Shown here in pieces: positions 32,250 to 41,716 of a DNA stretch of 64,000 nt. The translations under genes were made by a program, and so were the position numbers. Source of the DNA: Cyanobium sp. CZS25K (GTDB lineage: Bacteria > Cyanobacteriota > Cyanobacteriia > PCC-6307 > Cyanobiaceae); NCBI GenBank assembly GCA_030373325.1, contig JAUCZB010000007.1:1-64000 (forward strand), written 5' to 3'. How positions within the stretch are numbered: position 1 is the first letter of the stretch; each line of letters opens with the position of its first letter. Under the pieces are notes generated by a model that was not told where the DNA came from, did not search any database, and saw only the letters and a program-made list of their open reading frames with translations.

Positions 32250-34185
32250 CGCCATGCTCCAGCCGCAGACCGCTGGCCGCGATCGTGGTGCCCACAAGGG
32301 GGGAGTGGGGCTTCAGGCGCAGGGTGTGGGTGGCCAGATGGGGCAACGCCACTTTCAGGTCCGCCACCGAGGTGGCGGAGGCCGCCAGGGTGCGGGCCAT
32401 CTGGCGCCAGTGGCCGCGCACGTCGCCGATCAGCCGCTGGATGTCCTCGCGGGGCACCAGCATCCGCGCCATCACCCGCGAGAACACCTCGATCGACACC
32501 TCCAGTTCATCGGCGATCACCTCATCGGCCCCCAGGGCCATCAGGGGTTCCACTTCCCGCAGGTAGCGGCTGCGCACCAGGATGTAGGCCTCCGGCGCGA
32601 CACGGCGGGCGATCTCCACGATGCGGCGGGCGGCGCCGGGATCGTCGATGACGACCACGATGGCGCGGGCCCCTTCGGCATGCACCAGCGCCAGGATCGG
32701 GGCATGGGTGGCATCGCCGTAGCGGATCGGCTCGCCCGCCTCGCTGGCCCGCCGCACGATGGCGCCATTCAGTTCCACCACCGCATAGGGCACGCCGCAG
32801 CGGCGGGCGCAGCGGGCCACGTTCCGCCCGGTGACACCGAAACCGATGATCAGCACGTGGCCGCTGCGGGGCAGCTCCCCCTCCAGCTCCTGCGCCGCGG
32901 AGGGGCCCACCGCCTGGGACTGGAGGTGGATCAGCCCGGTGCCGCACAGCCTTTCGGAGAGGGGAGCCGACGCCGCCACCAGCAGGGGGGTGGCCATCAT
33001 GCTGAGCACCGCCACGTCCAGCACCGACTGGAAAACGTCCGGCGTCAGCAGGCCCACCGCCACCGCCGCCTGGGTGGCCACCAGGGAGAATTCGCCCACC
33101 TGGCCCAGGGGCAGGCCGGCCAGCACGGCGCTGCGCAGGGGCAAGCCGGTGACCAGGGCGGCCGCCGCGGCGATCAGGGGTTTGACGAGCAGGACGGCCA
33201 GGGTCAGCAGGGCGATCCGGGCCGGATGGGCCAGCAGGAACGGGATGTCGAGCAGCATCCCCACCGAGATGAAGAACAGGCTCATCAGCACGTCGCGGAA
33301 CGGCAGCATCACCGCCACGGCCTGGTGGGAATACCTCGATTCGGAAAGGATGAAGCCGGCCAGAAAGGCACCCAGCGCCAGGGACAGGCCCAACGACTGG
33401 GTGATCAGGGCGATGCCCACGCAGAGCATGAAGACGCCCAGCAGAAAGGCCTCCGAACTGCGGGTGCGGATGATGTGCTCCAGCACCCAGGGCACGATCC
33501 AGCGGTAGGCCAGCAGAGCCAGGGCCGCCACCACCACCACCTTGAGCACCAGCCCCGAGAGCGCCGGCAGCAGGGAGGCCTGCCCGAGCCCGGCCAGCAG
33601 GGGGGCGGTGAGCATCACCGGCACCACCGCGATGTCCTGGTAGATGAGGGTGGAGAGGATGGCGCGGCCATGGGGCGTTTCGATCTCGGCCCGCTCCTGC
33701 AGCATGCGCAGCACCACGGCCGTGCTGGAGAGGGCCACCACGCAGCCGACATACCCGGCCTGGGGAAGATTCATCCCCATCGGCAACAGGGCCAGGGCGC
33801 TCACAGCGGCGGTTCCGAAGAACTGAAGCGAGCCGCCGATGATGAATTCCCGACGCAGGCGACTCACATCGGCCACGGAGATCTCCAGCCCCACGACAAA
33901 CAACAACAGCACCACACCGACTTCCGCCAGCAACTCGATGTCGTGGGGACTCCGCACCAGGGCAAGGGCATCGGGCCCGGCCAATACCCCAGCGAGCAGC
34001 AAGCCGATCGACGTGGGGATCCGCAGCCGATGGCACAGGATCGCCGCCACCACGGACAGGCCGAAAATGACAACGAGATCGAGCAGAAGAACCTGCACGT
34101 TGCCGATGATCGCCGTGAAGGTCGATCCTATGCCGGCCGAGCTCTGCCAGAGAAAGTGGCGCCAAAAAGTGCCGATTCGCCCCAT
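32119..34185 (-). CDS. CPA2-family cation/proton antiporter with RCK domains
   Basis: The 688-residue protein has 12-13 membrane helices of the CPA2 (KefB/RosB-like) family, including VVLLLFVVGLEIS and VALSSTAVVLRML. A TrkA-N/RCK domain follows (HVLIIGFGVTGRNVARCARR, NAD-binding), then a TrkA-C domain (LKPHSPLVGTTIAASGLR). It probably exchanges K+ or Na+ for H+ and is gated by nucleotide. The start at 34185 (MGRIGTFWRHFLW) was chosen near the first helix. It is divergent from an MscS channel, suggesting an ion/osmotic stress locus together with the nearby mrp operon. Confidence 0.9.
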   Translation of the reverse strand: MGRIGTFWRHFLWQSSAGIGSTFTAIIGNVQVLLLDLVVIFGLSVVAAILCHRLRIPTSIGLLLAGVLAGPDALALVRSPHDIELLAEVGVVLLLFVVGLEISVADVSRLRREFIIGGSLQFFGTAAVSALALLPMGMNLPQAGYVGCVVALSSTAVVLRMLQERAEIETPHGRAILSTLIYQDIAVVPVMLTAPLLAGLGQASLLPALSGLVLKVVVVAALALLAYRWIVPWVLEHIIRTRSSEAFLLGVFMLCVGIALITQSLGLSLALGAFLAGFILSESRYSHQAVAVMLPFRDVLMSLFFISVGMLLDIPFLLAHPARIALLTLAVLLVKPLIAAAAALVTGLPLRSAVLAGLPLGQVGEFSLVATQAAVAVGLLTPDVFQSVLDVAVLSMMATPLLVAASAPLSERLCGTGLIHLQSQAVGPSAAQELEGELPRSGHVLIIGFGVTGRNVARCARRCGVPYAVVELNGAIVRRASEAGEPIRYGDATHAPILALVHAEGARAIVVVIDDPGAARRIVEIARRVAPEAYILVRSRYLREVEPLMALGADEVIADELEVSIEVFSRVMARMLVPREDIQRLIGDVRGHWRQMARTLAASATSVADLKVALPHLATHTLRLKPHSPLVGTTIAASGLRLEHGVTVLAVTRADGATIADPRGATGLEAEDILFVIGPEGWDPHSLS

Positions 34186-34303
34186 CTCCTGGCTATGGAG
34201 ATGAGGCGCCAGCCACCGGGAGGGCTGGTGGGGGTACCCCGGGCGGACAGCCCATCCAGCTGGCAGCATCCGGAGCGACAGCCCCACGCCCCTGGAGACG
34301 CCG

Positions 34304-36037
34304 ATGGCCCCACGACAGCCACGCAGGCTGCGGTCGGCCCTGGCCCTGCTTCTGGCCCTGACGCTCGCCCTCGGCATGGCGGCTTTCCAGGCGGCCCCGA
34401 CGGCCGCAGCGACAGCGGCTGCTGAGCCCCCCGCCCCGGGCGGCACTGCCCCCTCCCGGGCCGAGCCGGCCAGTGCCGGCAGCTTTCGGCTTGGCACGGT
34501 GCGGATCCTGGGCGTTCCGGTGCTCACCGTGGCCTCCCCGGCGGTGGCCTCAGGCAGCCCATCCGGGCCGGATGCCGCCGAGCGTGCCCGGGTGATCGAG
34601 GGCAACCTGGCCCTGCTGTACGAGCCCCGCAATCCCTGCACACCGGGGGAGCGCGTCGGAGAGGCGCTGCTGGATCGCCTCAGCCTGGAGGAGTCGAAGG
34701 CCGCCTGCGACCCCAACCATCTGGGCCTGCAGGGGGCACCGGAGGCGTTGCGGGTGGTGGTGGAGCGGCAACCGGATGGGGGCCAGCGGCTGGTGGCCGT
34801 GGTGCCGGGCCGGTCCAGCCCCTTCCCCCTGCTCACGGTCACGGCTCAGGACGCCCAGTACAGCGGCCTGCCCCTCGACGAGCTGGCGGCACAGTGGCGC
34901 GTCCTGCTGGAACGCCGGCTGCGCAACGCCCGCAGGGTGTTCGGCCAGGCCCAGATGAACCGCCGCCTGCGAACCGCGCTGGAGTCCGTGGCGGTCCTGG
35001 CCCTGCTGATGGCCCTGGTGGTGGGGCTCTGGCACCTCAGCCAGCGGCTGGTGCCCCGGTTGCAACGCCGCTGCACGGAGCGGTCGGGACGCTTCGATCC
35101 GCTGCTGGTCCAACTCACCCAGTTCTTCAGCCGGGTGCTGACGGCTCTGGTGCTGTTGCTGGGGGTGGCGATGGGCGCCGTGCTGCTGCTGGTCTCGCCA
35201 GGCCAGATCCCGGCGGCGGTCGATGTGCTGCTGCAGCCCTTGGTGGTGCTGATGAAGGCGCTGCTGCTGCTGGCTCTCGCCGTGGTGCTGCGGGGTCTGG
35301 TGGGGTTGCTGCTGGCCCAGTGGGCCAGCCATCTGGCCGTGAGCGTCGACCACCGGGCCCGCCGCAAGCAGCGCTATTTCAGCCTGCTGCGGGTGCTGCG
35401 CCGGCTGGTGAACCTGGCCTGCCTGCTGCTGTTCGCGATCTGGACGGTGCTCGGCATTCCCGTGCTGCGGGACCTCTCCAGCAATGCCGTCCTGGCCAGT
35501 GGCGCCGTGCTCGGCGCCCTGGCGCTGGTGTTCCAGGGCTTGCTGCGGGACTTCGTCGCCGGGCTGGTGCTGCTGCTCGACGACCGCTACGCCATCGGGG
35601 ATGTGGTGGAGATCGGCGGGCACATGGGCGAGGTGATGGACGTGGGGGTGCTGAGCACCGAACTGCGCGGCGACGACCAACGGGTGGTGGTGGTGCCCAA
35701 CAGCCATTGCGAGCAGGTGGTGAACCACACCAAGCTGCGCTCGGGGGCGGAAGTCACCGTGCTGCTGCCGCGCACCATCCCCGATCTGTCCGGCGCCCTG
35801 GGCACGATCGCCGGCGAGCTGGCCGCCTTCGGCTCCGACCCCCACTGGGCCCCGAAGCTGCTGGAGCCGCCGCGGCTGCTCGGGGTGGACGCCATGACCG
35901 ACGCAAGCCTCCTCGTGAAGACCCTGCTGATCACCGAGGCGGGGTGGCAGGGCGAAGCCCGACGGGAACTGCTGGCCCGGCTGGTACAGAGGCTCCAGCT
36001 GGAGGAGGCCAGGAAAGCGGACGGAAAGCCTACCTAG
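34304..36037 (+). CDS. MscS-family mechanosensitive channel
   Basis: The 577-residue protein has a signal peptide (about 1-37), a long periplasmic domain (about 40-220), several membrane helices (about 228-420) and the MscS core: the pore helix ASGAVLGALALVFQGLLRDFVAG, then DRYAIGDVVEIGGHMGEVMD and TELRGDDQRVVVVPNSH. It releases solutes when membrane tension rises. A short charged tail ends the protein. The start lies at the signal peptide Met; a dienelactone hydrolase follows 41 bases after the stop. Confidence 0.92.
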   Translation: MAPRQPRRLRSALALLLALTLALGMAAFQAAPTAAATAAAEPPAPGGTAPSRAEPASAGSFRLGTVRILGVPVLTVASPAVASGSPSGPDAAERARVIEGNLALLYEPRNPCTPGERVGEALLDRLSLEESKAACDPNHLGLQGAPEALRVVVERQPDGGQRLVAVVPGRSSPFPLLTVTAQDAQYSGLPLDELAAQWRVLLERRLRNARRVFGQAQMNRRLRTALESVAVLALLMALVVGLWHLSQRLVPRLQRRCTERSGRFDPLLVQLTQFFSRVLTALVLLLGVAMGAVLLLVSPGQIPAAVDVLLQPLVVLMKALLLLALAVVLRGLVGLLLAQWASHLAVSVDHRARRKQRYFSLLRVLRRLVNLACLLLFAIWTVLGIPVLRDLSSNAVLASGAVLGALALVFQGLLRDFVAGLVLLLDDRYAIGDVVEIGGHMGEVMDVGVLSTELRGDDQRVVVVPNSHCEQVVNHTKLRSGAEVTVLLPRTIPDLSGALGTIAGELAAFGSDPHWAPKLLEPPRLLGVDAMTDASLLVKTLLITEAGWQGEARRELLARLVQRLQLEEARKADGKPT

Positions 36038-36078
36038 TATCGGCGCCGCTTTTTCGGCCCGATCGGGTCCCTGTGCCG

Positions 36079-36939
36079 ATGGCCCCGTTCTCCTCCCCTC
36101 CCGGCAGGGAGCTGCGTCTCGGTCGCCGCGAGCTGCTGCTGGGGACCATGGCGGCAGGCTTCGCCCTGGTGGTGCGCCCGGTGTCCGCCTCCACGATCAC
36201 CACCTCCGCCGAGGGGCTCACGGCCGGCTGGGTGTCGCTGCCGGCGGCGGATGGCGCCGTGAGGGCCTACCGGGCCCGCCCCGCCAAAGGCGCCGGCTTC
36301 CCGGTGGTGCTGGTGGTGCAGGAGATCTTCGGGGTGCATGCCCACATTCAGGACGTCTGCCGGCGGCTGGCGCGGCTGGGCTACCTGGCCATCGCCCCGA
36401 GCCTGTTCGACCGCCAGGGGGATGTGACCCGGCTGCCCGACATCGCCGCGATCCTGCCGCTGGTGATGACGGTGCCGGATGCCCAGGTGATGGCAGACCT
36501 GGATGCCGCCGCGGCCTGGGCGGCCGCCAGCGGGGAAGGGGATGGGTCGCGGCTGGGGATCACCGGCTTCTGCTGGGGCGGGCGGATCACCTGGCTCTAT
36601 GCCGCCCATAACCCGAAGCTGAAGGCCGGAGTGGCCTGGTACGGCCGGCTGGAGGGGACGGCCAGCGAACGGCAGCCCCTGTTCCCGATCGATCTGGTGA
36701 CCCGGCTCAAGGCGCCGGTGCTGGGGCTCTATGCCGGCCAGGACGACAGCATTCCGAACGAGTCGGTGCAGCGGATGCAGCGGGCCCTGAAGGCGGCCGG
36801 CAGCCCCAGCCGGATCGAGGTGTTCCCCGGTGCCCCCCATGGCTTCCATGCCGACTACCGGCCCAGCTACCGCGCCGCCGCTGCAGCGGCGGGCTGGGCG
36901 CAGATGCGGGCCTGGTTCCGCACCAACGGCGTGGTGTAA
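36079..36939 (+). CDS. Dienelactone hydrolase-family protein
   Basis: The 286-residue protein has an N-terminal RRELLLGTMAAGFALVVRP stretch that could be a Tat-type or Sec export signal, then a dienelactone hydrolase domain: VVQEIFGVHAHIQDVCRRL, the nucleophile in GFCWGG (Cys), Asp in LYAGQDDSI and His in APHGFH. The Cys-Asp-His triad is complete. Family members hydrolyse lactones and esters; the physiological substrate is not known. An in-frame GTG lies just upstream of the chosen ATG. Confidence 0.88.
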   Translation: MAPFSSPPGRELRLGRRELLLGTMAAGFALVVRPVSASTITTSAEGLTAGWVSLPAADGAVRAYRARPAKGAGFPVVLVVQEIFGVHAHIQDVCRRLARLGYLAIAPSLFDRQGDVTRLPDIAAILPLVMTVPDAQVMADLDAAAAWAAASGEGDGSRLGITGFCWGGRITWLYAAHNPKLKAGVAWYGRLEGTASERQPLFPIDLVTRLKAPVLGLYAGQDDSIPNESVQRMQRALKAAGSPSRIEVFPGAPHGFHADYRPSYRAAAAAAGWAQMRAWFRTNGVV

Positions 36940-36957
36940 GAAGGGACCGGCGACACC

Positions 36958-38358
36958 TCAGGCCCAGTTGAGGTGCCGTTCCGCCGCGGCCGCCAGCAGG
37001 TCGGTCCAGTGGTCCACCTGGGACTGCTCGGCGGCCTCCACCATCACCCGCAGCAGGGGCTCGGTGCCGCTGGCCCGCACCAGCACCCGGCCATGGCCGG
37101 CCATGGCCGCCTCCGCTTCCGCCACCGCCAGGCGCAGGGGTTCGCACGCCTCCCACTGCTGGCGCCGCTGCCGGTCGGGCACGGTCACGTTCACCAGCCG
37201 CTGGGGGTAGGGCTGGAAGCTGCCATCCATCCATTCGGCCAGCTTCAGCCCACCGCCATGGATCAGGGTGGCCACCTGCAGGGCGGTGAGCAGGCCGTCG
37301 CCGCTCAGGCCATGGCGGGCCGAGAGGATGTGCCCCGACTGCTCACCCCCAAGGCCGGCCCCAAGGGCCTCCATGGCGGCGTGCACATGCTGATCGCCCA
37401 CGGCGGTGCGCTCCAGCACCCCGCCGCAGGCCTGCCAGGCCCGCTCGAAACCCAGGTTCGACATCACCGTGGCCACCAGTCGGTCGTCGGGGAGCTGCCC
37501 CTCATGGCGCAGGGCCGAGCCCCACAGGTACAGGGTGTGATCCCCGTCCACCACCCGGCCGCGGCCATCCACCGCCAGCATCCGGTCGGCGTCGCCGTCG
37601 AAGGCGAAGCCCATGTCGGCGCCGCTCTCCAGCACCGCCCGCTTCAGGGGCTCCAGGTGGGTGCTGCCGCAGCCCTGGTTGATGCGCTCGCCGTCCGGTT
37701 CGCCGTGAAGCACCAGCACCTCGGCCCCCAGGGAGCGGAACAGCTCCTCGCCGCAGGCGGTGGCCGATCCCCAGCAGAGGTCGAGCACGACGCGGCAGCC
37801 GTCGAGGCGCTGGCCGGCGGCGCTGGCCCGCAGGGAATCGGCATAGGCCGCCAGCAGATCGGGCCGCAGCACCAGCCGGCCGCTGCCCGCCAGTGGCGGC
37901 GGGGCGGTGTGGCCCTGGAGCCCCGCCTCGATCGCCTGCTGGCGCGCGGCCACGAGCTTGGCGCCGGTGGCGCCGAACACCTTCAGGCCGTTGTCGTGGG
38001 GCGGGTTGTGGCTGGCCGACACCATCAGACCGCCGGCCGCCCCTTGGCGCCGGATCGTGCCCGGCACCGCCGGCGTGGGGCACAGCCCCAGCTGCCACAC
38101 CTCCCGCCCGGCGGCCATCAGGCCGGCACTGAGCGCCGCCACCAGCATCGGCCCGCTGCGGCGGGAGTCGGTGCCGATCACCACCGGCCCATCGGCCTGG
38201 AGCACCACGCCGGTCCAGTAGCCCACCTGCAGGGCCAGGGCCGGGGTGACGCTGGTGCCGACGCGGCCGCGGATGCCGTCGGTGCCGAAGCGGGCCAACC
38301 CATCGCCCAGGGGCGCCCCGAGGGGGGAGACCGCCGGATGCGAAGCCGCTTCTCCCAT
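36958..38358 (-). CDS. glmM: Phosphoglucosamine mutase
   Basis: The 466-residue protein shows the phosphohexomutase motifs: RFGTDGIRGRVG at the start, the phosphoserine loop SASHNPP (Ser116), the metal-binding DGDADRM, the sugar-binding GEQSGH and the phosphate-binding RASGTEPLLRVM. It interconverts glucosamine-6-P and glucosamine-1-P for peptidoglycan and lipopolysaccharide synthesis. It is convergent with the hydrolase gene, with about 18 bases between stops. Confidence 0.96.
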   Translation of the reverse strand: MGEAASHPAVSPLGAPLGDGLARFGTDGIRGRVGTSVTPALALQVGYWTGVVLQADGPVVIGTDSRRSGPMLVAALSAGLMAAGREVWQLGLCPTPAVPGTIRRQGAAGGLMVSASHNPPHDNGLKVFGATGAKLVAARQQAIEAGLQGHTAPPPLAGSGRLVLRPDLLAAYADSLRASAAGQRLDGCRVVLDLCWGSATACGEELFRSLGAEVLVLHGEPDGERINQGCGSTHLEPLKRAVLESGADMGFAFDGDADRMLAVDGRGRVVDGDHTLYLWGSALRHEGQLPDDRLVATVMSNLGFERAWQACGGVLERTAVGDQHVHAAMEALGAGLGGEQSGHILSARHGLSGDGLLTALQVATLIHGGGLKLAEWMDGSFQPYPQRLVNVTVPDRQRRQQWEACEPLRLAVAEAEAAMAGHGRVLVRASGTEPLLRVMVEAAEQSQVDHWTDLLAAAAERHLNWA

Positions 38359-38403
38359 GCCGCTGCCATGACTGGAGAGCAGGCTACGTGTCGTGGCAGG
38401 GGC

Positions 38404-38682
38404 TCAGCGCCAGCGGGGCGGCCACCAGCGCCAGCGCAGCAGTTCCAGCGTGGCCCAGAGCAGCAGCAGGCCCACGCACCAGCCCGGCAGCAGACGCAGG
38501 GGCCAGAGCGGCCGGAGCAGCAGGGTGAGCACGGCCGCCGCGCTCACCGCCACGGCGCGGCGACGCTGGGCCGCACCGGGCAGGTGGGCGAACAGCGGCG
38601 GCAGGGCGGGGAGGGAGGGCAATCGCACCGGGTGCGGCGCAGGCGGATGCCCAGAATGCCCCGGACGCCGTCCCCCGGCCAT
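38404..38682 (-). CDS. Small hypothetical membrane protein
   Basis: The 92-residue frame has a Pro/Arg-rich start and two hydrophobic helices (about 45-60 and 65-82) separated by a short basic loop, ending with Trp/Arg residues. I do not recognise the family. It lies 45 bases upstream of glmM on the same strand, so it could be co-transcribed. Its ATG overlaps the TTG start proposed for the divergent transglycosylase. One of the two starts may be wrong, or this may not be a gene. Confidence 0.45.
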   Translation of the reverse strand: MAGGRRPGHSGHPPAPHPVRLPSLPALPPLFAHLPGAAQRRRAVAVSAAAVLTLLLRPLWPLRLLPGWCVGLLLLWATLELLRWRWWPPRWR

Positions 38683-40721
38683 TGGCCCGACTCCCCCTGC
38701 TGCTGTCCCTCTCCTGCCTGGGCACCGGCCTGGCGCTGGTGGGAGGCCGGGCCCTGCTGGCGCGCCAGCCGGCGCTCACCCCGGCCACCCCCACGGACCG
38801 GCTGGAATGGCTGCAGCGGTGGGATCCCGATGCCTGGCGGCGCCGCGACGCGAGCCTGCTGCTGGCGGCCCGCAGCGACCAGCCCCAGGAGCAGCGCCAG
38901 TGGCTGCGCAGCCAGGGCTGGGGGCCCGATCCCCTGGCCGCCCTGGTGCTGAAGCAGGACGCCCTTGCCGCCGCGGCCCTCGGCCGTCCGGAGAAGGCCC
39001 AGCCCCTGTGGCGCCAACTGGGGCACCGCTTCCCGCTCGATCCGGCCAGCGCCGATGCCCTCTACGCCCTCGGGGGCGAGGATCCCGACCAGCGCCGGCA
39101 GCTGCTGCAGCGCTTCCCGGCCCATCCCGCCGCCCTGGCGGCCGCCCTGGGCGCCGGCTCTGAGGCCGCCGACCGCCGACGGGGCGCGCTGCACCTGGCC
39201 CGCTGGGGCGCCCGCTGGCCCGGCGCCGAAGCCCGCCTGCGGCAGGTCTGCCGGGAGGACGCCGCCGTCCTTTCGGCCCCCCAGAGGGCCCAGCTGGCCG
39301 AGGGCCTGGCGGAGCTCGGCGATGCCGCTGGCGCCCTGCGCTGCCTGGGTCCGACGCTCTCCGGGATGGGAGCCAGCGGCCGGCTGAGCCTGGGCCGGGC
39401 CCTGCTGGCGGGGGACACCCAGCAGCAACGCCAGGCGGAGCGGCTGCTGCTGGATCTGGTCCGCAGCGCCCCCACCGCCCCGGAGGCCGAGGCGGCCGTG
39501 CGCCTGCTGGCCCAGCAGGGCAGCCCGGCCGCCGCCGCCGCCCTGGCCCAGTTGCCGCCTCGCTGGCGCGACAGTGCCCCGGTGCTGGCCCGGCGGATCC
39601 TGGAGGCCGAGCCCAAGGGGGACGGGCCCCATCCCGCCACCGACAAGGCCGCCCTGGCCCTGCTGCGCCGCTGGCCCCTCGACCCCGCCAGCCGCACGCT
39701 GCAGTGGGATCTCGTCCGGGAGCGCCTGCTGGCCGGCCGCTGGCGGGCGGCCATGAGCCTGCTGGAGGCCATCCCCACCGATCAGCTGCCACCTCCCCTG
39801 GCCGCTCGCCAGAGCTTCTGGATCGGCTTCGTGCAGCAGCAGCTCGGCCAGAACGCGGCGGCCCGGAGCACCTGGGAGACGCTGCGGCAGCGCCATCCCG
39901 GCGGCTACTACGGCTGGCGCGCCGCGGTGCGGCTGGGCCAGGGGGATCTGCAGCTGAGCGCCGGCCCCCACCTGCCCGGCCGCAAGGACAGCAGCGACGG
40001 CCGCGCCGACTGGTGGCCCCTGGCCAGTGGCGACGGCAGCCTCGATCGGCTGTGGCGCCTGGATCAGCGCACCGAGGCCTGGGAGACCTGGCGGCACCGC
40101 CGCGGGCGCCGCGCCCCCCAGGGCAGCCGGGAGCTGCTGCTGGAGGGGCGGCTGCGCCAGGGCGTCGGCGACGACTGGACCGCCTTCGGCCTGCTGGAGC
40201 AGGCCAGCCTGCGGCTGGATGGCCTCCAGTGCGACCTGGAGCGGGACCTGGAGCGCAGCCTCCATCCCCTGCGTTTCGAGGCGGCCTTCACGGCGGCCTC
40301 GAGACAGGCCGGCCTGCCGATGGAACTGCTGCTGGGGGTGGCCAAGCAGGAGTCGCGCTTCACCCCGGCCGTGCGCTCGCCGGTGGGGGCCACGGGCCTG
40401 ATGCAGCTGATGCCGGGCACCGCCGCCGAGCTGGCCGGAGGACCGGTGCCGGAGAAGCTGCTGGAGGACCCGGCAGAGAACGCGAGCCTCGGCGGCCGCT
40501 ACCTGGCCCTGATGCTGCGCCAGTGGAACGGGGATCCGCTGCTGGCGGTGGCCAGCTACAACGCCGGGCCCGGAGCCGTGGCCGGCTGGCTGGGTCCGCG
40601 TCTGCGCAGCGACCCGGAGTTGTGGGTGGAGGCGATTCCCTACCCCGAAACACGCCTGTACGTGAAGAAGGTGCTGGGCAACGTCTGGAGTTACCAGCAG
40701 GGCAGCGAACCGGGCTGCTGA
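38682..40721 (+). CDS. Soluble-lytic-transglycosylase-like protein (Slt family)
   Basis: The 679-residue protein has an N-terminal hydrophobic signal or anchor (about 3-25), a long Ala/Leu/Arg-rich alpha-superhelical region (about 35-520) with TPR-like repeats, and a C-terminal SLT domain. In the latter, the catalytic Glu557 lies in GVAKQESRF, followed by GATGLMQLMPGTA and AVASYNAGPGAV. It cleaves peptidoglycan glycan strands to anhydro ends in the periplasm. The only start fitting the signal is a TTG at 38682; the first in-frame ATG is far inside. Confidence 0.9.
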   Translation: MARLPLLLSLSCLGTGLALVGGRALLARQPALTPATPTDRLEWLQRWDPDAWRRRDASLLLAARSDQPQEQRQWLRSQGWGPDPLAALVLKQDALAAAALGRPEKAQPLWRQLGHRFPLDPASADALYALGGEDPDQRRQLLQRFPAHPAALAAALGAGSEAADRRRGALHLARWGARWPGAEARLRQVCREDAAVLSAPQRAQLAEGLAELGDAAGALRCLGPTLSGMGASGRLSLGRALLAGDTQQQRQAERLLLDLVRSAPTAPEAEAAVRLLAQQGSPAAAAALAQLPPRWRDSAPVLARRILEAEPKGDGPHPATDKAALALLRRWPLDPASRTLQWDLVRERLLAGRWRAAMSLLEAIPTDQLPPPLAARQSFWIGFVQQQLGQNAAARSTWETLRQRHPGGYYGWRAAVRLGQGDLQLSAGPHLPGRKDSSDGRADWWPLASGDGSLDRLWRLDQRTEAWETWRHRRGRRAPQGSRELLLEGRLRQGVGDDWTAFGLLEQASLRLDGLQCDLERDLERSLHPLRFEAAFTAASRQAGLPMELLLGVAKQESRFTPAVRSPVGATGLMQLMPGTAAELAGGPVPEKLLEDPAENASLGGRYLALMLRQWNGDPLLAVASYNAGPGAVAGWLGPRLRSDPELWVEAIPYPETRLYVKKVLGNVWSYQQGSEPGC

Positions 40722-40722
40722 A

Positions 40723-41190
40723 TCAGCGCACCAGCATCCGGCCGAAGTTGGCCCCCCCGAGCACCAGCAGAGTGAGCACCCCGGCCAGCACCAGCGGCGG
40801 CGGCACCACCCGCACCCGCAGCAGGTCGAGCCGGGCCAGCAGCACCGCCGAGCCCATGATCAGCACGTTGGCCAGCACGTTGAGGTGCAGCAGGTAGAGG
40901 CCGCCGACGGTGACCAGCAGCAGGGTGACCACCAGGCTCACCACCCGGCTGGCAGCCATCAGCATCGACACCTGGCGCAGCACCAGGTCGGGCATGGTGC
41001 AGACGAACACGATCAACATCGCCTGCAGGCACTCGGCCGACCAGACCAGGGTGGTGAGTTCCTGCATCCGGGTGTCGCCGCTCTCGAGGGCATGGCTCCA
41101 GTGCATGCCCATGTAGGTGCTCACCCCCATCAGCACCAGCAGCATCGGCGCCTGAATCGGCAGCAACATCAGCCGGAAGACGTCTTTCAT
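40723..41190 (-). CDS. Conserved hypothetical membrane protein
   Basis: The 155-residue protein has four hydrophobic segments (about 5-22, 42-60, 72-95 and 100-145) and a His-containing amphipathic N-terminal part. I do not recognise a family. Its start overlaps the stop of the NIL-ferredoxin gene by 4 bases on the same strand, so they are co-translated and may form a membrane redox unit. The 3' end faces the transglycosylase, with one base between the stops. Confidence 0.6.
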   Translation of the reverse strand: MKDVFRLMLLPIQAPMLLVLMGVSTYMGMHWSHALESGDTRMQELTTLVWSAECLQAMLIVFVCTMPDLVLRQVSMLMAASRVVSLVVTLLLVTVGGLYLLHLNVLANVLIMGSAVLLARLDLLRVRVVPPPLVLAGVLTLLVLGGANFGRMLVR

Positions 41191-41597
41191 GGTTCCAGCA
41201 CCAGGGTGATGGCCTCCAGCGGACAGCTGGGGATGCACTGCTCGCAGACCAGGCAGCGGGAGGTCTCGAAATGGAGCCGCTGGCTGGCCGGGGTGTAGTG
41301 GAGAGCGCCGCTGGGGCAGACGCTGGAGCAGATGCCGCAGTCGACGCAGAACAGCGGATCGATGCGAATCTCACCGGGGGCGCGGTTGAGCCCCAGCCCC
41401 TGACCCTCCAGCCAGTCCTCCGCCGCATCGAGCTCGTCGATGTCGCCGGAGAGCTCCACCACCATGGTGCCGCTCTGGTTGGGCGCGATCTGGGCCCGCA
41501 GGATCTTGGCGGCGATGTCGAAATCGACCGCGAGGCGATAGGTGATCGGCTGGTGCACCGCCTCGGAGGGGAAATGGAGAGTGAGGCGCCGTTTCAC
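41187..41597 (-). CDS. NIL-domain 4Fe-4S ferredoxin
   Basis: The 136-residue protein has an N-terminal NIL domain (about 1-75) and two classical [4Fe-4S] cluster motifs, CVDCGICSSVCP and CLVCEQCIPSCP. NIL-ferredoxins are widespread in cyanobacteria; NIL domains in transporters bind methionine or related ligands. It likely passes electrons in sulfur or amino-acid metabolism, but its partner is unknown. It is coupled by overlap with the following membrane protein and divergent from txlA. Confidence 0.9.
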   Translation of the reverse strand: MKRRLTLHFPSEAVHQPITYRLAVDFDIAAKILRAQIAPNQSGTMVVELSGDIDELDAAEDWLEGQGLGLNRAPGEIRIDPLFCVDCGICSSVCPSGALHYTPASQRLHFETSRCLVCEQCIPSCPLEAITLVLEP

Positions 41598-41716
41598 CGC
41601 TCCGAGCCAGGAAAACTGACGCTAGCAACGATGTCCGGAGCCAGCCCCTGCCCGCAGGCGCCCGACGGGTGGGGCGACGCTGCCAGAGTGGGCGCCGTTC
41701 CGTGTCGCCGCCGCCC

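Noticed and set aside
31975-34425. An 816-codon plus-strand frame opposite the CPA2 antiporter
   Set aside because: Gln/His/Gly-rich shadow of the membrane protein gene, with no recognisable domain.
36973-38952. A 659-codon plus-strand frame opposite glmM
   Set aside because: Composition is typical of an antisense frame, and glmM motifs are complete on the other strand.
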